A model generated the notes under the pieces. That model saw only the letters and a list, made by a program, of their open reading frames with translations, had not been told where the DNA came from and did not search any database. This document shows positions 1 to 5,263 of a stretch of 5,263 nucleotides of DNA, piece after piece; the first letter of the stretch is position 1; each line of letters begins with the position of its first letter. A program made the translations under genes and the position numbers. The stretch is from Desulfobacteraceae bacterium UBA5623 (GTDB lineage Bacteria > Desulfobacterota > DSM-4660 > Desulfatiglandales > Desulfatiglandaceae), in assembly GCA_002424495.1 (NCBI GenBank), contig DIKH01000002.1:4845-10107 (forward strand), written 5' to 3'.

Positions 1-14
1 CTGTCTCCTGATTA

Positions 15-27
15 GGTAGTGTCTACC
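15..27. repeat. Small perfect hairpin downstream of the sigma-54 activator gene
   Basis: GGTAG and CTACC form a perfect 5-bp stem with a 3-nt TGT loop, 15 bases past the regulator's stop codon. On the regulator's transcript strand no T-tract follows, so it is not a standard intrinsic terminator. It may be part of a transcription end, or of an element that continues beyond the window edge. Confidence 0.3.
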
Positions 28-42
28 CAGAAATGGCCATGT

Positions 43-1539
43 TCAAATCTCCTTTATGTCAAGCTTTGATATCAGACGTGAGAGGTATGTCCTTTGGATG
101 TCCATTTTTTTGGCCGCCTTTGTCCTGTTGCCGCCGGTTTGTCTTAGGTTGGCTATAATAAATTCCCTCTTGAATCTGTCTATAGCCTCATCCATGGTCA
201 GACCCACCTCAATCCCCTTGTATGCCGTTCTTGGTCCAAAGATGGGAAGGTCTTCGGGCCGGATTTCTTCATGGTTGCCCATAACCACTGCCCGTTCAAG
301 GCAGTTTCTAAGCTCCCTGATGTTTCCAGGCCAGTCATACTGGACCATGTTATCCAGGGCCTTTTGTGAAATCTTTAATTCCGGCAATCCCCTATCCGCC
401 TTGAACAGATCCAGAAAGTAATTGGCCAGAAGAGGGATGTCCTCTCTTCTCTCCCGCAGGGGCGGCATATGAATCTGAACGACATTCATGCGGTAATAAA
501 GATCTTCCCTGAATCTGCCGTCATTGACTTCTTTCAGGATGTCCCTGTTGGTTGCGCATATCACCCTGACATCAACAGAGACAGGCAGGTTTCCCCCGAC
601 CCTGTAAAACACCCCTTCCTGCAGGACCCTGAGCATCTTTGCCTGCATGCCGGGGCTCATTTCCCCGATCTCATCCAGGAACAGTGTGCCGTTGTCGGCC
701 AGCTCAAACTTGCCGATCTTCCGGTTCAATGCCCCTGTGTATGATCCCTTTTCGTGTCCAAAAAGCTCGTCTTCCATCAGGGTCTCCGGCAGGGCCGCAC
801 AGTTAAGCCCTATCATCGGGTTGTCCCTTCTTGGTCCGGCCTGATGGATCAGTCTTGCAAGGAGTTCCTTTCCTGTGCCGCTCTCCCCCAGGATCAGGGT
901 GCTGGCCTTTGATTTTGCCACCTTAAAGGCCTCTGACACAACCTTGGTTAATGCATCCCCCTTGCCTATAATCTGATACTTCCCGCAGAGTTCTTCCCGA
1001 AAGCCTTCCTCTTCCGTCTCAATCTTCACATCCTGCCTTGCCTTGTCAATGGCAAGGGCTGCTGCCTCGGCATACACTGTCAGAAGCTTGAGGTCTGCTT
1101 CCTGAAAATGGCCTCCGTCCGTCCTGTTGATCAGCTCAATTACGCCAATGGTCTCATCTGCGATTTTCATTGGCGCACATGCCACCGTGTAGGCAAACCG
1201 CCCTGTAGATTCGGCTAGCTCTTGGTTCCAGCGGATGTCTTTGCCGACTTCAGGGACAACAACGGGCGCACCTTTTTCCGCCACATACCCCGCGACACCT
1301 TTGCCTATTTTCAGTTCACGTTTTTTGTAATCGCCAGGCACATCTCCTAATGCGGTCCTGACGTAAAGCCTTTTGGCATTCCAGTCTACAAGCATCAGGG
1401 AAACTATTTTTACGCGCAACATCTGGGCCAGTGTTCCGATAATGGGCTCCAGGCGCTGGTCCAGATCCTGGACTGATGACACCCAGGACGATATCTCTTT
1501 AAAACGATCTGTTTCGGATTGAGGATTTGAAGGTTTCAT
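43..1539 (-). CDS. GAF-domain sigma-54-dependent transcriptional activator, Fis-type HTH (bEBP)
   Basis: This is a bacterial enhancer-binding protein. It should bind upstream of sigma-54 promoters and use ATP hydrolysis to open the RNA polymerase complex. Residues below count from a possible TTG start at 1545. An N-terminal GAF domain (about 25-168) is the likely sensor; there is no receiver domain, so it is NifA/FhlA-like, not a two-component regulator. The AAA+ domain (about 190-420) has Walker A GESGTGKE (220-227), Walker B LFLDEIG (288-294), sensor I ATN (331-333), arginine fingers R346 and R352, and sensor II WPGNIREL (405-412). The sigma-54 contact loop reads GSYTGA (267-272), not the usual GAFTGA. 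A Fis-type HTH lies at about 450-498. The ATG at 1539 (498 aa) is preferred over the in-frame TTG at 1545. The gene is complete and ends in TGA at 43-45. The ligand and targets cannot be read from the sequence. Confidence 0.95.
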   Translation of the reverse strand: MKPSNPQSETDRFKEISSWVSSVQDLDQRLEPIIGTLAQMLRVKIVSLMLVDWNAKRLYVRTALGDVPGDYKKRELKIGKGVAGYVAEKGAPVVVPEVGKDIRWNQELAESTGRFAYTVACAPMKIADETIGVIELINRTDGGHFQEADLKLLTVYAEAAALAIDKARQDVKIETEEEGFREELCGKYQIIGKGDALTKVVSEAFKVAKSKASTLILGESGTGKELLARLIHQAGPRRDNPMIGLNCAALPETLMEDELFGHEKGSYTGALNRKIGKFELADNGTLFLDEIGEMSPGMQAKMLRVLQEGVFYRVGGNLPVSVDVRVICATNRDILKEVNDGRFREDLYYRMNVVQIHMPPLRERREDIPLLANYFLDLFKADRGLPELKISQKALDNMVQYDWPGNIRELRNCLERAVVMGNHEEIRPEDLPIFGPRTAYKGIEVGLTMDEAIDRFKREFIIANLRQTGGNRTKAAKKMDIQRTYLSRLISKLDIKEI

Positions 1540-1563
1540 GGTCAAATGCTGTTTGAATAAACG

Positions 1564-1569
1564 CCTCCT
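1564..1569 (-). promoter_or_regulatory. Consensus Shine-Dalgarno AGGAGG, unusually far from the regulator start
   Basis: The minus strand carries a full AGGAGG here. It sits 18 nt before the TTG at 1545 and 24 nt before the ATG at 1539, against a usual 5-9 nt. The codons between it and the TTG, in frame, contain no ATG, GTG or TTG, and an in-frame TAA at 1573-1575 bounds the ORF. Either the motif is not used, or RNA folding brings it closer to the start. Confidence 0.4.
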
Positions 1570-1586
1570 GAATTATTTTTGCCCAC

Positions 1587-1598
1587 GCCAACATTGGC
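1587..1598. promoter_or_regulatory. 12-bp palindrome, candidate operator in the divergent intergenic region
   Basis: GCCAA and TTGGC are perfect inverted arms around a 2-bp CA centre. The site lies downstream of the regulator's predicted minus-strand promoter and upstream of its Shine-Dalgarno, so it would be in the regulator's 5' leader. The position suits autoregulation by a dimeric HTH protein, possibly the Fis-type regulator itself. No second copy was found near qrcA. Confidence 0.35.
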
Positions 1599-1634
1599 AA
1601 TTGACATGTAAGAGGCCGCCCCCAATATCCCGGC

Positions 1635-1663
1635 ACTATATTCCTTATGGGTTTTGTTGTCAA
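1635..1663 (-). promoter_or_regulatory. Sigma-70-type promoter for the sigma-54 activator gene
   Basis: Read on the minus strand, TTGACA (1663-1658, 6/6 match to consensus) is followed after exactly 17 bp by TATAGT (1640-1635, 5/6). Transcription would start near 1628, leaving a leader of about 90 nt before the ATG. The -35 box overlaps that of the arfB promoter on the other strand. Confidence 0.6.
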
Positions 1664-1686
1664 ATCTATAAGAAATATACTATAAT
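1657..1686 (+). promoter_or_regulatory. Sigma-70-type promoter for arfB
   Basis: TTGTCA (1657-1662, 5/6) is followed after 18 bp by a perfect TATAAT (1681-1686). Transcription would start near 1693, giving a leader of about 54 nt before arfB. This supports arfB having its own housekeeping promoter. The -35 box overlaps that of the divergent regulator promoter. Confidence 0.6.
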
Positions 1687-1746
1687 AGCCAAATTATACA
1701 CAACCCCTTCGCACGATGTTGACACCGCCTGCGCAGGACTGAGGAA

Positions 1747-2172
1747 ATGATTTACATAAATGACGACATCTCAATAGACGAGCGTGAAATACATGAAGAC
1801 TTTATCCGAGCATCCGGTCCCGGCGGTCAGAATGTCAACAAGGTTTCCACTGCCGTGCAATTGCGCTTCCATGCGTGGGGCTCTGAGTCTCTGCCCGATG
1901 ATGTCCGCAGCCGTTTGATACGCCTTGCCGGCAAAAGGATAAGCCAGGACGGGGTCCTGATTATCGAGGCCAGGAGGTTCCGCACCCAAAACCGCAACCG
2001 TCAGGATGCCCTGGACCGGTTGATCGCTCTGATCCGCAAGGCGGCGGAGACACCCAAACAAAGGCGCAGTACAAGGCCAACTCATTCATCAAAGATTCAC
2101 AGGCTGGGGGAGAAGCGCAGGCGCGGCGAGACAAAGCGTTTGCGGCATGCTGCTCAAGCCTCAGAAGAGTAA
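1747..2172 (+). CDS. arfB: Peptidyl-tRNA hydrolase ArfB (YaeJ), alternative ribosome-rescue factor
   Basis: ArfB rescues ribosomes stalled on mRNAs lacking a stop codon. Its release-factor-like domain hydrolyses the peptidyl-tRNA ester while a basic C-terminal tail enters the empty mRNA channel. At 141 aa it matches the family length (about 140 in E. coli). The catalytic GGQ lies at residues 26-28 within ASGPGGQNVNK (22-32), typical of the class I release-factor fold. The last third is rich in Lys and Arg (for example KRRRGETKR near 123-131), as the tail requires. An AGGA at 1735-1738, 8 nt before the ATG, is the likely Shine-Dalgarno. It is a single-gene unit between divergent and downstream neighbours with no functional link to the qrc genes. 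The main alternative, a prfB/prfH-type release factor, is ruled out by the short length and lack of codon-recognition domains. Confidence 0.93.
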   Translation: MIYINDDISIDEREIHEDFIRASGPGGQNVNKVSTAVQLRFHAWGSESLPDDVRSRLIRLAGKRISQDGVLIIEARRFRTQNRNRQDALDRLIALIRKAAETPKQRRSTRPTHSSKIHRLGEKRRRGETKRLRHAAQASEE

Positions 2173-2191
2173 CCCTCTTATTTGACCTCCC

Positions 2192-2212
2192 TAAAATATC
2201 GGCGTTATTTTA
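2192..2212. repeat. AT-rich inverted repeat downstream of arfB
   Basis: TAAAATA (2192-2198) and TATTTTA (2206-2212) form a perfect 7-bp inverted repeat around a 7-nt GC-rich centre, TCGGCGT. The stem is pure A/T and no T-run follows, so it is a poor intrinsic terminator. It could be a weak transcription end for arfB or a protein-binding palindrome upstream of qrcA. Confidence 0.3.
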
Positions 2213-2274
2213 AGCCCATACCCTGTCAATCCTTACGTCTGCCTAGCATATCAGGCCGTTATGGTCTTTTTGCC

Positions 2275-2303
2275 TTGACAAAAGAGGGCCTAACAGGTAA
2301 TTA
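2275..2303 (+). promoter_or_regulatory. Weak candidate promoter for the qrcA-qrcB operon
   Basis: A perfect TTGACA at 2275-2280 is followed after 17 bp by TAATTA (2298-2303), a poor -10 box. A promoter is expected in this 185-bp gap because arfB and qrcA are unlikely to share a transcript. No convincing sigma-54 element (GG-N10-GC with the usual context) was seen here. Confidence 0.3.
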
Positions 2304-2330
2304 CGCTCAAATTTGATTATGAACTATTAA

Positions 2331-2355
2331 AACCAAATAAGATAGAGGCTTGGTT
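2331..2355 (+). promoter_or_regulatory. Inverted repeat flanking the qrcA Shine-Dalgarno
   Basis: AACCAA (2331-2336) and TTGGTT (2350-2355) are perfect 6-bp arms separated by 13 nt. The spacer contains the likely Shine-Dalgarno AGAGG (2344-2348), 9 nt before the qrcA ATG at 2358. In mRNA the Shine-Dalgarno would lie in the loop of a weak stem ending two bases before the start codon. In DNA the arm centres are 19 bp apart, about two helical turns. Confidence 0.3.
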
Positions 2356-2357
2356 AT

Positions 2358-3038
2358 ATGAAAAATTCAGCCGAAAAACCCACAAGCAGCCTGATAAAGG
2401 CCTTTCCGGCTTTGGCGAGATATGTTTCAAAAGGGGGATGGATCTGCTTTCTCGCAGGTTTTGCCGGGGCCTTGGTCCTGGGATGGTACGTCTTTCCGAA
2501 GCTGCTTTACTCCAGTCAGCCGCAACCCTTCAATTTCAACCACAAGGTCCATCTTGAAGAGGCAGATGACCCGGAAGATGTGGAAAGTTGCCTTAACTGC
2601 CATGCCTTTCGCGATGACGGCACATTTGCAGGCATTCCAAGGCTTGACAAGTGCAAGGAATGCCACGAAGACCCGGAATCCCCCCTTGGCGAGTCTGACG
2701 ATGAGGCAACCTTTTTGACCAATTATATGGCCGAGGAAAAAGAGGTCCCCTGGTTCGCCTATACAAGACAACCGGACTGCGTCTACTTCTCTCACGCAGC
2801 CCATGTCAAGATGGGAGAACTTGAGTGCAGAACCTGCCACGGAACGCACGGTGATTCCGAGGTGCTGCCGGAATACAAGGTCAATCGCCTAAGCGGTTAC
2901 CCCATTCGCATATGGGGAGAAAACATCTCTGGATTGAAGACAAACACGTGGGACCGCATGAAGATGGATGACTGTGCAGAATGTCATACTGCAAAAGGCC
3001 ATGAAGAGAATAACGCATGTTTTGTCTGTCATAAATAG
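2358..3038 (+). CDS. qrcA: Membrane-anchored multiheme cytochrome c, QrcA-like subunit of a menaquinone reductase complex
   Basis: In Qrc this subunit takes electrons from periplasmic type I cytochrome c3 and passes them on towards menaquinone. The 226-aa protein has one hydrophobic segment at about 28-46, best read as an uncleaved signal anchor placing the rest in the periplasm. Five CXXCH heme sites follow at 78-82, 99-103, 157-161, 206-210 and 221-225. FNHKVH (60-65) and FSHAAH (144-149) look like distal-ligand motifs of class III/c7-type cytochromes. Six further histidines (62, 65, 146, 149, 164, 215) can act as axial ligands. Cys141 lies outside any CXXCH. The next gene begins 11 bp downstream and is QrcB-like, which drives the assignment. 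The equivalent cytochrome of an alternative complex III (ActA) is the nearest alternative. The family is secure; the exact subunit name less so. Confidence 0.8.
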   Translation: MKNSAEKPTSSLIKAFPALARYVSKGGWICFLAGFAGALVLGWYVFPKLLYSSQPQPFNFNHKVHLEEADDPEDVESCLNCHAFRDDGTFAGIPRLDKCKECHEDPESPLGESDDEATFLTNYMAEEKEVPWFAYTRQPDCVYFSHAAHVKMGELECRTCHGTHGDSEVLPEYKVNRLSGYPIRIWGENISGLKTNTWDRMKMDDCAECHTAKGHEENNACFVCHK

Positions 3039-3042
3039 GGGA
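3037..3042 (+). promoter_or_regulatory. Ribosome binding site of the QrcB-like gene, overlapping the qrcA stop
   Basis: AGGGGA at 3037-3042 shares its first two bases with the TAG stop of the cytochrome gene and lies 7 nt before the ATG at 3050. This fixes the start of the next gene and suggests translational coupling between the two subunits. Confidence 0.7.
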
Positions 3043-3049
3043 CTAGATC

Positions 3050-5263
3050 ATGGGAGTGACCAGAAGAAATTTTGTCAAATTTGCCGTCGGCGGGGTAGCG
3101 GGTCTTCAACTGACGCCTCTTCCCTATAAACTGATGGACGACATTGCAATATGGACCCAAAACTGGCCGTGGGTGCCGGTCCCGCCGGAAGGCGAATTTT
3201 TGAGCGTAAAGTCAGTGTGCGGTCTCTGCCCTGGCGGCTGCGGCATCCAGGTCAGAAAGGTGGATGAAAGGGCGGTCAAGATAGAAGGCAGGTCCGACTA
3301 CCCGGTCAATCCGGGCGGCATCTGTCCATCAGGTATGGGCGGGCTTCAACTGCTCTATGATCGGGACCTGCGGCACACAGGCCCGATGAAGCGCGTTGGG
3401 CCGAGGGGTTCCGGTGATTTCATGGAGATCACATGGGATGAGGCCATAAAGACAGTGGCAGGCAGGATATCGGATCTGAGGAAAAACGGCAGAACCGAGG
3501 CCTTGGTCACAGTGGACGGAAACCCAATGGGCTCGACCATGTCCTTGATGATTGAACGGTTGACCAGGGCGGCAGGAAGTCCAAACTACGTCAGAATGCC
3601 ATCGCTTGAAGACACTTATGGCATGGGCAATCTCCTGATGCTTGGCAATAATGGGCCAATGGCCTATGACATTGAAAACTCCGATTATGTATTGAGCTTT
3701 GGCAGCGGGCTCTTAGAGGGCTGGGGCGGCCCCGGCAGGGTGATGAATGCCTGGGTCCTGCTCAGGGAAAAGGCAGCCAAGGGCAAGGCAGCTGTTGTCC
3801 AGATCGAGTCAAGGGGGTCAAATACCGCATCCAAGGCGGACAAATGGGTTGCTGCAAGGCCTGGAACCGATGCTGCCCTGGCCCTTGCCATCGCCCATGT
3901 GATTATCAAGGATAACGTCTTTGACCGGGAGTTCATCAATAATTACACGTCGGGTTTTGAAAAATTCAGGCAGATGGTCTTAAGCCAATACAGCCCTGCT
4001 CAAGTCGGCAATATCACCGGTGTGGGCGAAGAGGCAATAAAGGCGATGGCCAAGGGTTTTGCCTCAGCCAAGGCCCCTGTCGCCATTTACGGCAAGGGCA
4101 AAGGCACATTAAACGGCAGCCTTTTTGAATTTATGGCTGTCCAGGCCTTAAACGCCCTGAAGGGCAATATCAACAAACCAGGCGGGGTCATCATATCCGA
4201 TCCTCTTCCACTGGCGCCTCTGCCTGCGTTACCCGCAGACGAGGTTGCAGAAAAGGGTATTTTGAGGCCGCGGCTCGATCAGGCCGGGACCAAAAAATAT
4301 CCCTTTGCAGGAAGCCTGATAAACAACCTCTTTGATGTCATAAATCACAGCAATCCATCGCCGGTGGACACCCTGCTGGTATTTGCAGCAAACCCGGCCT
4401 TTACGCTGCCCGACAGCGCCGAGGTCAACAGGGCGCTGAAGAAGATCCCGTTTATTGTAAGCTTTTCCCCGTTTAGGGATGAAACATCCTTTATGGCAGA
4501 TCTTGTCCTGCCCGATCACACCTATCTTGAAAAGACTGATGATATTGTCCGGCCAGGCGGTCTCCAGTACCCACTCTACGGGTTGACAAGGCCCGTGGTA
4601 AAACCCGTATACAACACCAGGAACACCGGGGATGTGCTAAGCAAAATCGCAAAGGGTGTTGACAGCCAAACCGGAGCGTCCTTTCCGTGGAAGGATTACG
4701 AGGCAGCGCTCAAGATAAGGGCAAAGGGCCTGTTTGATTCCGGTGAGGGGCTCGTACATTACAAGGGCTCTGAGCCAGCCTGGAAATGGCAGAATAGCTC
4801 CGGCAGTCCGGATTACAAGTCATTTGACGACATGTGGAAGAAGATCAAGGCCGGCTCCCTGTGGTACAGGCCTGTCAGGCCTTCCAACATAGACAGCGGC
4901 GTTTTTAAGACAGCGAGCAGCAGATTTGAGTTTTTCAGCTCGCAACTGGAACTAGCCGTTAAAGGATATTCAGAGGCGGGAAATGGACAAAACAGCCTGA
5001 AGGCCTTGGGGATTACGGCAGAGGGAGATGCGGCCTTTATGCCTCATTACGAAGGGGGCCATCACCATGATGAGCACTTTCCCTTGATGATGGCGACTTA
5101 TGAAATGATCAATCTTGCGAGCAGCTGGGCGCCCAGTCCGCCGTTTGTCTACAAGACAATCCTGGAGGATCAGCTCCTGGGCAGCGATTCATTCGCCATG
5201 ATCAATCCCGGGACTGCATCTGAACTTGGCCTTAAACAGGGGGATCATATCATAATCCAATCC
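3050..5263 (+). CDS. qrcB: Tat-exported molybdopterin-oxidoreductase-like protein, QrcB-like subunit (partial, 3' end off window)
   Basis: This is a member of the complex iron-sulfur molybdoenzyme (CISM) superfamily, the large periplasmic subunit of a Qrc-type menaquinone reductase. The frame is open for 738 codons from the ATG to the window edge. The N-terminus carries a Tat signal, TRRNFVKF (4-11), followed by a short hydrophobic stretch. A 4Fe-4S motif, C-x2-C-x3-C-x27-C (Cys57, 60, 64, 92), follows, then the family's TWDEAI (128-133). There is no cysteine after Cys92 in the visible protein, so no Cys or Sec ligand for molybdenum. This agrees with published work, as I recall it, that D. 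vulgaris Qrc contains no molybdenum. The C-terminal dinucleotide-binding-type domain starts near 677, after a His-rich stretch (HHHDEH, 671-676), and is cut off. A catalytic polysulfide- or thiosulfate-reductase-like enzyme is the alternative, but the cytochrome neighbour and lack of a ligand argue against it. Confidence 0.8.
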   Translation, partial: MGVTRRNFVKFAVGGVAGLQLTPLPYKLMDDIAIWTQNWPWVPVPPEGEFLSVKSVCGLCPGGCGIQVRKVDERAVKIEGRSDYPVNPGGICPSGMGGLQLLYDRDLRHTGPMKRVGPRGSGDFMEITWDEAIKTVAGRISDLRKNGRTEALVTVDGNPMGSTMSLMIERLTRAAGSPNYVRMPSLEDTYGMGNLLMLGNNGPMAYDIENSDYVLSFGSGLLEGWGGPGRVMNAWVLLREKAAKGKAAVVQIESRGSNTASKADKWVAARPGTDAALALAIAHVIIKDNVFDREFINNYTSGFEKFRQMVLSQYSPAQVGNITGVGEEAIKAMAKGFASAKAPVAIYGKGKGTLNGSLFEFMAVQALNALKGNINKPGGVIISDPLPLAPLPALPADEVAEKGILRPRLDQAGTKKYPFAGSLINNLFDVINHSNPSPVDTLLVFAANPAFTLPDSAEVNRALKKIPFIVSFSPFRDETSFMADLVLPDHTYLEKTDDIVRPGGLQYPLYGLTRPVVKPVYNTRNTGDVLSKIAKGVDSQTGASFPWKDYEAALKIRAKGLFDSGEGLVHYKGSEPAWKWQNSSGSPDYKSFDDMWKKIKAGSLWYRPVRPSNIDSGVFKTASSRFEFFSSQLELAVKGYSEAGNGQNSLKALGITAEGDAAFMPHYEGGHHHDEHFPLMMATYEMINLASSWAPSPPFVYKTILEDQLLGSDSFAMINPGTASELGLKQGDHIIIQS

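Noticed and set aside
56..844. Three overlapping plus-strand ORFs (56-421, 469-744, 647-844)
   Set aside because: They lie wholly antisense to the sigma-54 activator gene, whose reading frame is full of conserved family motifs. Their predicted products show no recognisable domain.
1538..1750. 70-codon plus-strand ORF across the divergent intergenic region
   Set aside because: It crosses both predicted promoters and its stop overlaps the arfB start. The product has no recognisable features.
1771..2085. 104-codon minus-strand ORF inside arfB
   Set aside because: It is a shadow of arfB, whose GGQ-containing frame is clearly the coding one.
2165..2183. Hairpin AAGAG / CTCTT across the arfB stop, followed by ATTT, as an intrinsic terminator
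   Set aside because: The stem is only 5 bp with two G:C pairs and the T-tract is three bases. It is too weak to call.
2254..2276. Sigma-54 promoter upstream of qrcA (GG near 2263 with GC near 2272)
   Set aside because: The GG-to-GC spacing is 7 bp, not 10, and the flanking bases do not match the -24/-12 consensus.
2173..2288. CCCTCTT (2173-2179) and AAGAGGG (2282-2288) as inverted repeats bounding the arfB-qrcA gap
   Set aside because: The arms are 7 bp and over 100 bp apart with no extension, which is compatible with chance.
2422..2849. ORFs in other frames across the cytochrome gene (2422-2718 plus, 2427-2849 minus, 2516-2722 minus)
   Set aside because: The frame with five CXXCH motifs and a membrane anchor is the true gene.
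3355..4519. Minus-strand ORFs at 3355-3540, 3685-3939 and 4229-4519
   Set aside because: They are antisense to a 738-codon uninterrupted frame with a Tat signal, Fe-S motif and molybdopterin-oxidoreductase features.

Overview
The window looks like chromosome from a sulfate-reducing or related anaerobic member of the Desulfobacterota (former Deltaproteobacteria). The main evidence is a membrane-anchored multiheme cytochrome c followed directly by a Tat-exported molybdopterin-oxidoreductase-like protein. That pairing matches the first two subunits of the Qrc complex (QrcA, QrcB), a menaquinone reductase known from sulfate reducers. A GAF-type sigma-54 activator nearby fits that lineage but does not prove it. 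The assignment rests on reading motifs and gene order, not on a database search.

Layout: (1) 1-42 is a short stretch downstream of the first gene with a small perfect hairpin. (2) 43-1539, minus strand, encodes a GAF / AAA+ sigma-54-interaction / Fis-type HTH regulator. (3) 1540-1746 is a divergent intergenic region. It holds two good back-to-back sigma-70-type promoters with overlapping -35 boxes, a 12-bp palindrome and several TTGACA hexamers. (4) 1747-2172, plus strand, encodes an ArfB/YaeJ-type ribosome-rescue hydrolase. (5) 2173-2357 is non-coding, with an AT-rich hairpin, a weak candidate promoter and an inverted repeat around the next gene's Shine-Dalgarno. (6) 2358-3038 encodes the QrcA-like cytochrome. 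(7) 3050 to the window end encodes the QrcB-like protein, 738 codons with no stop, so it is cut by the window edge.

The two qrc-like genes are 11 bp apart and almost certainly co-transcribed. In characterised Qrc complexes, periplasmic electrons from hydrogenases or formate dehydrogenases arrive via cytochrome c3, enter through QrcA, and pass via QrcB and the iron-sulfur subunit QrcC to the quinone-interacting membrane subunit QrcD. qrcC and qrcD would be expected just past the right edge. arfB is a housekeeping gene with its own promoter. The regulator faces away from qrc and its targets cannot be read from this window.

I found no mobile element, CRISPR array, RNA gene or clearly new system. 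The observations most worth checking are the shared-(-35) divergent promoter, the GSYTGA variant of the sigma-54 contact loop, the absence of any cysteine after the Fe-S motif in the QrcB-like protein, and the heme-ligand count in the QrcA-like protein.
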